Shown here in pieces: positions 46,649 through 55,373 of a stretch of DNA of 64,000 bases. The stretch is from the NCBI GenBank assembly GCA_938084055.1, contig CALKDK010000019.1, positions 1 through 64,000 on the forward strand. Reading direction: 5' to 3'. Position numbers and translations under genes: made by a program. The stretch comes from an uncultured Luminiphilus sp. (lineage in GTDB: Bacteria > Pseudomonadota > Gammaproteobacteria > Pseudomonadales > Halieaceae). The notes beneath the pieces are model-generated. The model saw nothing but the letters and a program-made list of their open reading frames with translations. It searched no databases and was not told the DNA's origin. Position 1 is the first letter of the stretch. The number at the start of each line of letters is the position of its first letter.

Positions 46649-47203
46649 TCAGGACAACGCGACGACACACCGCTGCTTGTCCAGGAACTGCTGGACATCG
46701 CTGTCCATGGCAAAGTTATCGCGATAGTCGGTCATGTAGCCACGGGCATGCTCACGCAGTCGTTTTCTTTGCAGTGCGGAGCAGTAACGCCGCACGTCTT
46801 CCTCCGTCTCCAGAATGAGTGGCGGTACAGCCGCGGTATCGCCCTTGGAATTTTTAGCAACCATGGTGAAGTAGCAGGTATTCGTATGTCGGCGCGCGCC
46901 CGTCTGTATATTCTCAGCGACGACTTTAATACCTACCACCAGTGACTTGGTGCCAACATAATTCACCGAACCCAGCAGTGAAACCACCTCTCCCACCTCA
47001 ACAGGCTCCAGGAATTCAACCGCATCGACGCTGACCGTGACGCAATAATTTCCAGCGTGCTTGCTCGCGCAAACGTAGGCTAATTTGTCCATCATGGACA
47101 TCAATGTCCCACCGTGCACTTTGCCACCAAAATTGGTGTAGGCGGGGACCATGAGTTCAATGATGGTGCGTTGGGAGTAGGAAACGGGATGACCTTCCTG
47201 CAT
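46649..47203 (-). CDS. Acyl-CoA thioesterase (YciA/ACOT hotdog type)
   Basis: This hydrolase has 184 aa from the ATG preceded by GGAGGAAC. The hotdog signature is ELMVPAYTNFGGKVHGGTLMSMMD, with the HGG of acyl-CoA hydrolases, followed by CVTVSVDAVEFLEPVEVGEV and GTKSLVVGIKV. A C-terminal helical extension (EEDVRRYCSALQRKRLREHARG) is typical of the longer bacterial form. It lies alone between the TetR gene (convergent) and the TIGR03643-type gene. Substrate range is likely broad. Confidence 0.88.
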   Translation of the reverse strand: MQEGHPVSYSQRTIIELMVPAYTNFGGKVHGGTLMSMMDKLAYVCASKHAGNYCVTVSVDAVEFLEPVEVGEVVSLLGSVNYVGTKSLVVGIKVVAENIQTGARRHTNTCYFTMVAKNSKGDTAAVPPLILETEEDVRRYCSALQRKRLREHARGYMTDYRDNFAMDSDVQQFLDKQRCVVALS

Positions 47204-47328
47204 GGGTTCCTCCACAAAAAAACCAGAACATGACGGGCACACCAACGTCCTGGCGGCGGAGTGCCTGATTATTCTAATTACGTCGCCCTGGTTCCAATGG
47301 ACTGCTCCGTGGAGTGGCTGAAGTCAGA

Positions 47329-47583
47329 TCATCGGCAGCGCTGGGTAGGGCAGCGAAAGCGGCCGATCTCAAAACCCCGGATACGGAGGTGCTTGGTCTT
47401 TCTCCCCGAGACACGCTTGCGCCATACCCGAAAAGACCGGGGCTTGAGTTGCCCCCGCATGAGGGCAACAACCGCGCCCTCATCGAGACCGTATTCAATC
47501 ACAATGGCCTCAAACGGCGTACGATCCTCCCAGGCCATCTCAATGATGCGACCCACGTCATCTGGCGACAGGTCACCCGTCAT
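47329..47583 (-). CDS. TIGR03643-type small conserved protein
   Basis: This is a small basic protein of 84 aa from the chosen ATG. It shows the family sequence DVGRIIEMAWEDRTPFEAI, GLDEGAVVALMRGQLKPRSF and RVWRKRVSGRKTKH. The N-terminal part looks like a helix-turn-helix, so DNA binding is possible, but the family has no assigned function that I know of. The frame continues upstream for about 50 codons with low-quality sequence, so I placed the start at MTGDLSPDD; there is no strong ribosome-binding site to prove it. Confidence 0.75.
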   Translation of the reverse strand: MTGDLSPDDVGRIIEMAWEDRTPFEAIVIEYGLDEGAVVALMRGQLKPRSFRVWRKRVSGRKTKHLRIRGFEIGRFRCPTQRCR

Positions 47584-47844
47584 GAGATCGAGGTCACTCG
47601 ACGAGCAGTGGAATAATGGCAATGCATGACAAACGGAAGTCCCTACGCAACGTTCTACCGGTGGAAGGGTAATCAAACGGCTGCGTGCCTGCCACAGGGC
47701 AGCAGCAGCGCGGCACGGCGTTTCATCGCGACCCAAGCAATAACGGCGTTCTAATGGGCATTACCATCAGAACTTTTCTTGGCGACAGTGTCCCTCAGTT
47801 TGTTAAAGTCCATGGCACTTCGCGCAGGGAACTCCTCAAGTCAT

Positions 47845-48969
47845 ATGAAGCCTACAGTTAAGCGGGGCCTACTGCCCCTATTCCTCGTCCTGTTGGTAGC
47901 AGGCTGTTCGGACTCCGACAACCCGCCCCCCAACACGCTCCCCCAACCCGAGCCCGAGCCTGAACCCGAACCCGTTCCCTTCGAAATTCTCTACGAACAA
48001 GGTGTCGATCAATACCTGGGCGAATACACACCCATGACCTCTGACTCAGCCGACGGCATTGTCCAGCACACCTTCGGTGCCGGCGACGGACCGCTCTGCC
48101 TGCTGGGCGGTGAGTACACCATGGCGACCCGAGACGGAACAGCTGACGATCTGATGATTTTCCTTGAGGGTGGCGGCGCCTGCAGTAGCCTGTTTTGCCA
48201 GGCCACGCCAACCGCAGCGCCTGGGATACCGGAGCGCGGCATTCTTGATCCAGCTTTCCCCGACAACCCCGCGGCGGAGTACAACGTCGCCTACCTGCCC
48301 TACTGCGATGGGTCGGTATTTTCCGGTGATGCCGAGTATGACACCGACGATGATGGCGCGATCGATCGCTACCACCGTGGCCTGAAAAATCTGTCGGCGT
48401 CCATTGACGTCATTGCATCAACCTTTCCCGCGCCATCGAGAATTTTACTGACCGGGAACAGTGCCGGTGGCTATGGTACCGACTACATGCTGCCCCTCGT
48501 GCGCAAGCTGTATCCCGATACGCCCATTGACCTGGTCAATGACTCGGGGGTTGGCGTTGCAAAACCGGGTTTTGTGGAGCTCCTCGGTGAGGAATGGAAC
48601 TCCCTACGGTTCATTCCCGAGGACTGCGAAGACTGTATTAATGATGATGGCCACACAACGGGCTACCATATCTTCCAACTCGACGAAGACCCAAACCTCA
48701 GGATGGGCTTCATGAGCACCAAACAGGATGTTGTGATCGCCGATGTGTTTGTTGGTATCGGTGGCGAGGCCTTTGAAGCGGCGCTGATCGAGGAAATGGC
48801 CACGCTCGAAGAAGCTCATCCCGAGCGTTTCCGCAGCCTGATCGCCGACGGGAACAGTCATACCTTCATACAGGCGCAGTTCGACCGTGAGGTTGCGGGA
48901 ATACCCGTGTATCAGTGGGTCACTGACATGCTCAATGGCGCTGAGGACTGGCAGAGCATCAGTGACTGA
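47845..48969 (+). CDS. Pectin-acetylesterase/NOTUM-like lipoprotein
   Basis: This is a predicted alpha/beta-hydrolase of 374 aa, anchored as a lipoprotein. The lipobox is LLVAGC (Cys21). A low-complexity PEPEPEPEP linker follows, then the hydrolase domain with FLEGGGACSSLFCQ near the oxyanion hole and LLTGNSAGGYGT carrying the nucleophile Ser206. His339 in DGNSHTF fits the catalytic histidine. The stretch DTDDDGAIDRYHRG resembles a calcium-binding loop. Paired cysteines (CEDC) suggest disulfides. The start was chosen for the signal peptide; longer frames lack a site. The ester it cleaves is unknown. Confidence 0.85.
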   Translation: MKPTVKRGLLPLFLVLLVAGCSDSDNPPPNTLPQPEPEPEPEPVPFEILYEQGVDQYLGEYTPMTSDSADGIVQHTFGAGDGPLCLLGGEYTMATRDGTADDLMIFLEGGGACSSLFCQATPTAAPGIPERGILDPAFPDNPAAEYNVAYLPYCDGSVFSGDAEYDTDDDGAIDRYHRGLKNLSASIDVIASTFPAPSRILLTGNSAGGYGTDYMLPLVRKLYPDTPIDLVNDSGVGVAKPGFVELLGEEWNSLRFIPEDCEDCINDDGHTTGYHIFQLDEDPNLRMGFMSTKQDVVIADVFVGIGGEAFEAALIEEMATLEEAHPERFRSLIADGNSHTFIQAQFDREVAGIPVYQWVTDMLNGAEDWQSISD

Positions 48970-49240
48970 CACCGAGGGCAGGCCCGGGGCCGTCAGCCGA
49001 AGCGTCAACCCAGGGCGGTAACCGCCAGCGGCCCGAGCGCTTTCGACCCATATGGCACAGCGCCCTCCGGCGCTGCTCCGGGCAGTGCCCGGGTGGGTGT
49101 GAGGAGACCGCGACGCCAGTGCGGTCTGGGCCCGGCCAGGTCGATGACACTTTCCAGCGACAGCAGACAGGCCGATCTGTCTTCTCAGCAGAACCCGGAG
49201 CCCACTGCCCGTTCAGCCCTGTGTCGCGCCCTGCCCACCC

Positions 49241-49954
49241 TTAGAGTTTAGCGTCGTGGAAGACGTTCTGAACGTCTTCACAGGCGTTTAGCAAATCCAG
49301 TAATTTTTCAAACAGCTCTAAATCCTCACCGCTGACCACCGTCTCGCCCCTGGGCACGAACTGAATTTCATCCACATCAAAGTCAATATCGGGAAAGGCC
49401 TCAGTCAGGCAGTTGCGCGTCTTCGCGTATTCCGTATTGGGTGCCATTACGGTCACCACGCCACCATCGCTCTCCACTTCGGAAACATCCACATCTGCCA
49501 GCAACAGCGCCTCAAGGACAGCATCCTCATCTCCGGGAAAAACAAAGACGGCCGCATGGTCAAACATGTGCGCCACCGTACCCGGTGTACCCATCTTCCC
49601 TTTACCTTTTGTGAACGCGGGTCGGACGTCACCAATAGTCCTATTGGGGTTATCCGTAAGACACTCCACCAGCAACATGGTCCCCCCGGGACCGAACCCT
49701 TCATAGCGGGCGACCTGATAGTCCTCCCCGGCGCCGGATTCTGCCTTGGCCATTGCCTTGTCAATTACGTGGGAGGGAACCTGATCTTTTTTCGCCCGCT
49801 CAATGAGCGACCGAAGCGACAGGTTGGCCGCCGGATCTGTGCCACCCGCCTTCGCACTGACATAGATTTCGCGACTGTAACGGGAATAGACCGCGGTTTT
49901 CATGGCCGCAGTCTTTGCCATGGAAAGTTTGCGGTTTTGGTAGGCGCGTCCCAT
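49241..49954 (-). CDS. yeeN: YebC/PmpR-family protein (YeeN-like)
   Basis: This protein has 237 aa and the YebC fold. The N-terminus MGRAYQNRKLSMAKT, the EIYVSAKAGGTDPAAN motif and RYEGFGPGGTMLLVECLTDNPNRTIGDVR fit the YeeN branch, which differs from YebC in the N-terminal region. Family members act in ribosome function at difficult sequences or as transcription regulators; recent work favours translation. The ATG used is the second of two adjacent ones. It is followed on the same strand, 63 bases upstream, by the EamA transporter gene. Confidence 0.85.
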   Translation of the reverse strand: MGRAYQNRKLSMAKTAAMKTAVYSRYSREIYVSAKAGGTDPAANLSLRSLIERAKKDQVPSHVIDKAMAKAESGAGEDYQVARYEGFGPGGTMLLVECLTDNPNRTIGDVRPAFTKGKGKMGTPGTVAHMFDHAAVFVFPGDEDAVLEALLLADVDVSEVESDGGVVTVMAPNTEYAKTRNCLTEAFPDIDFDVDEIQFVPRGETVVSGEDLELFEKLLDLLNACEDVQNVFHDAKL

Positions 49955-50020
49955 CACATGCTCCGAAATAAGGTCGTAACAACTGTCAGTTTACCGTGAA
50001 TCTGCATGGGGATGAGAACA

Positions 50021-50905
50021 TCACCCAGCCGGTAATTGGTTTCTCGCCCTCGACATTCGCCATACGGCCAGGGCAACGGCCACGCCCCCCAGCATCTGGG
50101 TAAGGGTGAATGTTGCCTGTAAAACGGGGATAGACATCAATGCAGTGAAGAGAGGAATGAGGAACAGGTAACCGCTGGTCACTTCAGCACCACCCAGCTG
50201 CAAGGCGGCAAACCAACAACCGAAGGAAAGTATGGAAGCGGGCACCACCAGCCAGACGAATAACCCCAGATCCATTGCCGTTGCAAGGTCAATGCCGGGT
50301 ATGCCCAGGACCATGATAAGCAGTTGAATTTCCAGGCCTCCAATCAGCATCTGCCAGCCATTCAGGCTCCATCCCGTCACACCCAGACCGGCGCGCTTGG
50401 TGAACACGGTCGCCCCAGCCCAGCTAAAGGCACCCAGTAATGCCAGCGCAAACCAGAGGATTTCAACGGTCCCGTTGGATCCGACGCCCGACCCTATGAT
50501 GAGCGTGACCCCCAGCATACCGATGGCCAGGGACAGGAACTGCCCCCCTTCAGGCACCTGTCGGGCCATCAGTCCCTGCAGAAGGGTCACCCAAATTGGC
50601 ATGGTTAGGGTGAGTAGTGAAATGGTGGCGGCGCTGAGATGGGCCATTGCGATAAAGCCAGCACCGAAGAGCACGGCCGTCTGCAACGTGCCTACGACGA
50701 CAAGGCCTATTGAATCCCGGTAGGTTCTTGGCAACTCCAACTGGCCCCGAAGGTATAGCCAGACCAGTGCCAGCAAACCGGCCAGCGTAAACCTGCTGGC
50801 CACCAGTGCCAGCGGGTGAACGTCCCCGTTTATGAACAGCTTGGATATAACGAAGGCCGACCCCATCAATACGGTGGACGCCAGCAGGAGAGCGTAATAG
50901 CGCAT
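50021..50905 (-). CDS. EamA/DMT-family transporter
   Basis: This is an inner-membrane protein of 294 aa with ten hydrophobic segments in two EamA repeats (about 5-140 and 150-285). The early motif MGSAFVISKLFINGDVHPLALVASRFTLAG is typical. Family members export metabolites or amino acids. It lies 11 bases downstream of the SDR gene on the same strand, so the two may form a unit. The substrate is unknown. Confidence 0.87.
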   Translation of the reverse strand: MRYYALLLASTVLMGSAFVISKLFINGDVHPLALVASRFTLAGLLALVWLYLRGQLELPRTYRDSIGLVVVGTLQTAVLFGAGFIAMAHLSAATISLLTLTMPIWVTLLQGLMARQVPEGGQFLSLAIGMLGVTLIIGSGVGSNGTVEILWFALALLGAFSWAGATVFTKRAGLGVTGWSLNGWQMLIGGLEIQLLIMVLGIPGIDLATAMDLGLFVWLVVPASILSFGCWFAALQLGGAEVTSGYLFLIPLFTALMSIPVLQATFTLTQMLGGVAVALAVWRMSRARNQLPAG

Positions 50906-50916
50906 TCGCAGCCGGC

Positions 50917-51747
50917 CTAGCTAGTCAAATCATCCCCAGCCAGGCGCCGGGTAATCCACTGGTAACCCGTCGGCAACAGCTGGGTCAGCAATTGCAGAAA
51001 CCAGGCATCCATACCCACCAAAATACGCGGCTTGCCCCGGGCTGCATGCTTGAGAATGGTTGCAGCCGCCCTCTGAGGACTGGTCCTGACTACTGCGCGA
51101 AATCTCGTATCCCGCTCTTCTGCACTCATATCCGCAACTCTCCCGTCGGCCCGTGCGCGCAGTGCAATGTTGGTAGCGACGCCTCCGGGATGCACACAAC
51201 TCACCCGCAGCGAACTACCGTGGTACTCGGCCTGCAGTGCTTCAGTAAAACCGCGAACCGCAAATTTTGCTGAGTTGTAGGCGCTTTGGCTGGCGATACC
51301 GACCATGCCAAAAATTGACGACACGTTGACCAAATGGCCCGTTTTCGCAGCGCGCAACAGGGGCAAAAAGGCCCGGGTGGACCACACCACACCCCAGTAA
51401 TTGATCGCCATCAACCACTGAAAACTCTCTTCACTTGAATCCTCGAAGTAGGCACCATAGGAAACACCGGCGTTGTTGAAGACGGCATCTAGCTGCTCAG
51501 TTGCGGCGGAGACCTGCCCAGCCCACGTTTCAATCGCCTCGCGACTGCCGCAATCAACGATACTCGTGGCTACCGGTGCAATGGCCTCATCAAGAGACGA
51601 ACGGGTTGCCTGCAACCGGTCGGCGTCGATATCGCAGAGCCAGAGCTGGCAGCCAACACCATTCAATTGCTGGGCCAGTGCCCTGCCAATACCATCACCT
51701 GCTCCAGTGATGACAGCTTTCTTGCCATGGAAATAGTGAACAGCCAA
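50917..51747 (-). CDS. Short-chain dehydrogenase/reductase
   Basis: This is a classical SDR of 276 aa. The cofactor motif is VITGAGDGIGRALAQQL, NNAG is present (DAVFNNAGVSYG), and the catalytic Tyr-Lys pair is in YNSAKFAVRGFTEAL. PGGVATNIALRARADG follows. The C-terminus (LKHAARGKPRILVGMDAWFLQLL) is of the type that associates with the membrane in retinol/steroid dehydrogenase-like SDRs. The substrate is unknown. It shares its strand with the EamA gene. Confidence 0.9.
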   Translation of the reverse strand: MAVHYFHGKKAVITGAGDGIGRALAQQLNGVGCQLWLCDIDADRLQATRSSLDEAIAPVATSIVDCGSREAIETWAGQVSAATEQLDAVFNNAGVSYGAYFEDSSEESFQWLMAINYWGVVWSTRAFLPLLRAAKTGHLVNVSSIFGMVGIASQSAYNSAKFAVRGFTEALQAEYHGSSLRVSCVHPGGVATNIALRARADGRVADMSAEERDTRFRAVVRTSPQRAAATILKHAARGKPRILVGMDAWFLQLLTQLLPTGYQWITRRLAGDDLTS

Positions 51748-51864
51748 GAGGTTGAGTCCCGATAAATCTTGCGCTCACCCTAGGGTATGCGGGGTGTGCA
51801 GACAAGCGTTTAGCCGTTAATGTTGGCGCAAGGCACGCCAACCGCCGGAGCAACCCTACCCATT

Positions 51865-52779
51865 ATGATTCCAGCTAACGAGAACTTCGAGGGCACCTGG
51901 CCTTTTCAACCCCGTTTCTGCACGGCCTCAGGATTTAAACAGCACTTTATCGACGAGGGCCCACGTCATAGCGAGACCCTTCTGCTGCTTCATGGACAGC
52001 CCACCTGGGGCTACCTGTACCGAAACATGATTCCGGGACTGGCGGACCGCTACCGGGTCGTGGTGCCCGACCATATGGGGTTTGGCAAATCAGAGACACC
52101 CGATGACCGGGAGTACACCCTCAAAACCCATGTGGAAAATCTGGAGCGTTTTCTTGAGTCACTGGCGCTTGAGCCACTGACTGTGGTGGCTCAGGACTGG
52201 GGGGGTCCCATAGCGGGCGCGCTGACCGCTCGCAATCCGGAACGGGTCAAACGCCTGTTTCTCATGAACACCGTCCTTGGCTACGGTGGTGGCAAGGCTG
52301 AGAATGGTAAAACTCCCTGGTTCCAGTGGATTGAAAAACATGCGAATGCGGGGACGCTGGAAGGCATTTTGGGGGAGCTGGGCAGCACGGTACTGGCCAT
52401 CATGAAAATACTTGGCTTTCAGAATTCCAGTGTCGTGACCGATACCTGGATTCGAGCCTATTCCGCGCCCTTTCCCGACCGGGCAAGTTGTATCGGCGCA
52501 ATCAATTTTCCGCTGGATATTCACGAGGGGCGTTTCCTGCCCTTTGTTATCGAGACAATGAAAACCGGGAATATAGACGCTCTGCGCAGCAAAGCGGCCA
52601 TGCTGGTGTCCGGTGACCGGGATTACGCAATAGCCAAGGATCATGCGGTGAGTGACTTTCGCGGGCTGTATCCGACGGCGCCAATTGTAGATGTCGAAGG
52701 CGTGGGGCATTTCTGCCAGGAAGATATCCCGGATACTCTGGTCGCTTTGATCGACAGTTTTGTGCAAGCCAACCCATGA
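51865..52779 (+). CDS. Haloalkane dehalogenase-like alpha/beta hydrolase
   Basis: This hydrolase has 304 aa. The nucleophile is Asp111 in VVAQDWGGPIAG, the form used by haloalkane dehalogenases, in which Trp112 helps bind the halide. The oxyanion region is LLHGQPTWGYLYRNMIP and the catalytic His is His282 in VEGVGHFCQED. HGQPTW is closer to the DhlA-like subfamily (HGEPTW) than to the HGNPTS form. Fluoroacetate dehalogenase and epoxide hydrolase also use Asp, so activity needs test. It is followed by the homocysteine methyltransferase gene 21 bases later. Confidence 0.85.
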   Translation: MIPANENFEGTWPFQPRFCTASGFKQHFIDEGPRHSETLLLLHGQPTWGYLYRNMIPGLADRYRVVVPDHMGFGKSETPDDREYTLKTHVENLERFLESLALEPLTVVAQDWGGPIAGALTARNPERVKRLFLMNTVLGYGGGKAENGKTPWFQWIEKHANAGTLEGILGELGSTVLAIMKILGFQNSSVVTDTWIRAYSAPFPDRASCIGAINFPLDIHEGRFLPFVIETMKTGNIDALRSKAAMLVSGDRDYAIAKDHAVSDFRGLYPTAPIVDVEGVGHFCQEDIPDTLVALIDSFVQANP

Positions 52780-52800
52780 TATTCCGGAGATAGCAAGCCC

Positions 52801-53742
52801 ATGGAAGAAAAGACAGCCGCAGGTCAGCCGATTACGCTACTCGATGGGGGCATGGGACAGGAACTCATCCGGCGCAGCCGCGCCGATAAACCACACCCTT
52901 TGTGGTCGCTCAAGGTCATGCTGGACGAGCCTGAACTGGTCTCCGAGGTGCACCGGGATTTCTGCCTGGCCGGGGCGAAGGTGATTTGCCTCAACACCTA
53001 TTCCGTTACGCGTCACCGGCTGCAGATGGGCAGCGACCTACCCGATTTGCCGGACCTGCTGACGCTGGCTCGAGGACTGGCTGAGGCCGGAGTCGCCGAG
53101 TCGGGTTGCAGCAATGTGGACATTGTCTCGTCACTGCCGCCCCTAACCGCGTCCTACCTGATCAACAGTCCGCTGTCAGAGCAACAGATGGCCGACGAAT
53201 ACGAGGAGCTTATCAGGCTGCAAATGCGCCACGTTGATGGCTTCATCGCAGAAACCATACCGACGATTACTGAGGGACAGGCGGCGCTGCGGGGGGCTGA
53301 CAGCGCAGGTTTCGCCATTCACCTCGCCCTGACGGTGCTCGATGAGGACGGAACCCGCCTGCGCTCGGGTGAGTCATTGGCGCAGGCGCTCGAGGTGCTG
53401 CTCCCGCTCGGGCCCAGCTCGGTAATGATCAACTGTTCGGTGCCTGAGGCGATAGACCAGGCAATGCCGGTTCTTGCGGGCAAAACACAGCGTTTCGGCG
53501 CCTACGCCAATGGGTTTCATTCCATAACCGCACTTAAACCAGGTGGAACTGTGGACGTGCTGACCTCCCGGGAAGAACTGACACCTGACGTCTACGCTGC
53601 CATGGCGCTGGGCTGGTTAAACCAGGGCGCTTCCCTCGTCGGCGGATGCTGCGAAGTCGGGCCCGACCACATCCGGACGTTGGCTGCGGAGACTGCCGCG
53701 TTGGGCCACCCGTTGGTCGGGATACGGGGCCTCGGCGGCTGA
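52801..53742 (+). CDS. Homocysteine S-methyltransferase family protein
   Basis: This is a TIM-barrel methyltransferase of 313 aa. It starts TLLDGGMGQELIRRS, the family opening. The zinc ligands are in MINCSVPEA and LVGGCCEVGPDHI, so the Cys-Cys-Cys site is complete. The middle domain (VDGFIAETIPTITEGQAAL) is also typical. BhmT/MmuM relatives methylate homocysteine from S-methylmethionine or betaine; sequence cannot fix the donor. It converges on the HiPIP gene with ten bases between stops. Confidence 0.88.
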   Translation: MEEKTAAGQPITLLDGGMGQELIRRSRADKPHPLWSLKVMLDEPELVSEVHRDFCLAGAKVICLNTYSVTRHRLQMGSDLPDLPDLLTLARGLAEAGVAESGCSNVDIVSSLPPLTASYLINSPLSEQQMADEYEELIRLQMRHVDGFIAETIPTITEGQAALRGADSAGFAIHLALTVLDEDGTRLRSGESLAQALEVLLPLGPSSVMINCSVPEAIDQAMPVLAGKTQRFGAYANGFHSITALKPGGTVDVLTSREELTPDVYAAMALGWLNQGASLVGGCCEVGPDHIRTLAAETAALGHPLVGIRGLGG

Positions 53743-53752
53743 TTCTGAGACC

Positions 53753-54076
53753 CTATTTCCTCACCCAACTGTTGCACCATCCTGCCGCGTGGACCCGCTT
53801 GCCGGCGAAGATAGGGCAGACGCCAAAATCATCGTCGAGGGCCTGGTAGATAGCGCAATTGGTGCACTGTTGCCCTGCTCCATTGGCTCCAGCCTTTTTC
53901 GGCCACTTTGCCGTGTCAACTTCCGTGTGGTCAGCAACATAGCCCAGCGCCGTCGCGGTGGGGTCGTCCGCTGCAACAACAGGCCCCTGTGCGTGGGAAA
54001 AACGCGCCAACAACAGGCCTGGGGGTGCCAGGGCCGCTGCCCTGAGAAACTGTCGACGATTGTACCTACAAGGCAT
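53753..54076 (-). CDS. Tat-exported high-potential iron-sulfur protein (HiPIP)
   Basis: This is a small periplasmic electron carrier of 107 aa. The signal peptide carries the twin-arginine motif NRRQFLRAAALA, as expected for a protein that folds around its cluster before export. The four cluster cysteines are Cys71, Cys74, Cys87 and Cys101 (CTNCAIY, GVCPIF, GWCNSW) in the HiPIP spacing. In photosynthetic or respiring purple and marine bacteria HiPIP passes electrons between cytochrome bc1 and reaction centre or oxidase. No photosynthesis gene is in the window, so its partner is open. Confidence 0.93.
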   Translation of the reverse strand: MPCRYNRRQFLRAAALAPPGLLLARFSHAQGPVVAADDPTATALGYVADHTEVDTAKWPKKAGANGAGQQCTNCAIYQALDDDFGVCPIFAGKRVHAAGWCNSWVRK

Positions 54077-54333
54077 GCGTACTCCGATTGGTAGTGGGTT
54101 ATGGGCTGTACGACAGGTTGACAGTTCCAGCCTGTTGGCGTCCAGTTTCTGTCGACATGGGGCACGGATAGCCCGAGCGCAATGGGCATGCTTAAAAATA
54201 ATCTAAAGTTATGTATTTTATTTTATATATAAATAATAAGAATTAATACCACACATTTCCCACTGGCTGCTGTTTAAAAAGACCAGCCCGCACCCCACTA
54301 TGGTCGCTATTCAGAAATTTATTGGAGAAAATC

Positions 54334-54420
54334 ATGAATAGCTCTCAGTATGATCTCTTGGCAATTGCTGTCGGAGCAACATTTATTGTGCTTCCGATGA
54401 TGTTTTATCCTTTTTTATAA
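54334..54420 (+). CDS. 28-residue single-span membrane micropeptide
   Basis: I do not recognise a family. An ATG with GGAG eight bases upstream starts a 28-codon frame. The peptide begins MNSSQYDLLAIAVGATFIVL and ends PMMFYPFL. It has a polar N-terminus and a hydrophobic stretch long enough for one membrane span. It sits in an AT-rich island (about 54190-54440) unlike its neighbours, which suggests a strong promoter or transferred DNA. Small single-span peptides often assist oxidases or transporters; no partner is evident. Expression is inferred from the ribosome-binding site only. Confidence 0.55.
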   Translation: MNSSQYDLLAIAVGATFIVLPMMFYPFL

Positions 54421-54443
54421 ATATTTTTCATATTTTTATCCTT

Positions 54444-54462
54444 GGCTGGCTCTTTGCCAGCC
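54444..54462 (+). repeat. Perfect 7-bp hairpin after the micropeptide gene
   Basis: GGCTGGC and GCCAGCC are perfect complements around TCTTT, 23 bases past the micropeptide stop. The T-rich run lies before rather than after the stem, so it is only a weak candidate terminator for this transcript. Confidence 0.4.
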
Positions 54463-54668
54463 GCCGCTGACCGGCCATTTACGTGGCGGTCGGCACCCCT
54501 TCCCCCACCCGCCGATCCGCCTTTTTTCGCCCTGCAGGCGGTGGCAGGCTCGCCGCGCCGGGTATCCACCTGCTGGCTGGAAAAAGCGGCGTAAATCCCC
54601 TCAAGGTTTTGCTCTTTTGGTCGCTCATGAAGTAAGACCTGGTTTCACAAGCCCAAGCGGAGTAGGAC

Positions 54669-55373
54669 ATGCCCTCCCCAATCCCTATAAAAACGGCTGG
54701 TGCGCTGATGGTGACCCTATTTGGGCTGATGTTGGGTGCGGGCTGCCAACATGCCGCGCAGGGCAACCGCACAGCCAATTACCCTATCGGCGAACAGTTT
54801 CCACAGATTTACCAAAAGAACCTGCAGGCCAGTGCCCACTGGCAGTTGATCGCCCACAACGAGGCCCAGCTGTTGGTGAATCGATTTGAGGAGGTGCCAG
54901 CCCTACAACTTAGCCCCCCCGACGGCCGAAGTGGGTCACCATTTCTCGGCGCTTACTACGACTTTTTGGCGGAGGGCCTCCTCAATGAGGGCGCACTGGT
55001 CTTTGACGCAGCGCAGGAGCTCCGTGTGGAGTACGACATTGAGGTGGTAGAGTTTACAGACCGCAGCCAACTGAATCTTCCTCCCGGATTTGTCTCGGCC
55101 TCCGCACTGTCGCTTTATATCATCGCCCACGCAGTTGAAACATGGTCCAACCCGGCAGCTCTGCTCATACCCGCCGCAGTCGGGGCCGATTTTTACAACT
55201 ACATGAATTCTGATTCTGCCGCTCCGGATACTGAAATTATCCTGACCACCCGGGTGCGCGGCGAGTCGCGCCTACTGTACAGCCACTCTTCAATCTACTA
55301 CCTGCGGACCGCGGATAGGGGTCTGTATGACAGTCCGGGATCGATCAGGGTACGGGGGCCTGTAGCGCTATGA
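54669..55373 (+). CDS. Outer-membrane lipoprotein upstream of FlgO-like gene
   Basis: I do not recognise a named family. The protein has 234 aa and a lipoprotein signal with lipobox LGAGC (Cys26). The mature part has mixed strands and helices, including a hydrophobic stretch (ALSLYIIAHAVETW... ALLIPAAVGADFYNYM) and a strand-rich end (EIILTTRVRGESRLLYSHSSIYYLR). The stop overlaps the FlgO-like gene start as ATGA, so the two are co-translated and probably work together at the outer membrane. Such pairs accompany FlgO/FlgP-type lipoproteins, but this gene is not in a flagellar cluster. Confidence 0.75.
   Translation: MPSPIPIKTAGALMVTLFGLMLGAGCQHAAQGNRTANYPIGEQFPQIYQKNLQASAHWQLIAHNEAQLLVNRFEEVPALQLSPPDGRSGSPFLGAYYDFLAEGLLNEGALVFDAAQELRVEYDIEVVEFTDRSQLNLPPGFVSASALSLYIIAHAVETWSNPAALLIPAAVGADFYNYMNSDSAAPDTEIILTTRVRGESRLLYSHSSIYYLRTADRGLYDSPGSIRVRGPVAL

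Noticed and set aside
54444-54462. Intrinsic terminator after the micropeptide
   Set aside because: The stem is perfect but no T-run follows it on either strand, so it is recorded only as a repeat.
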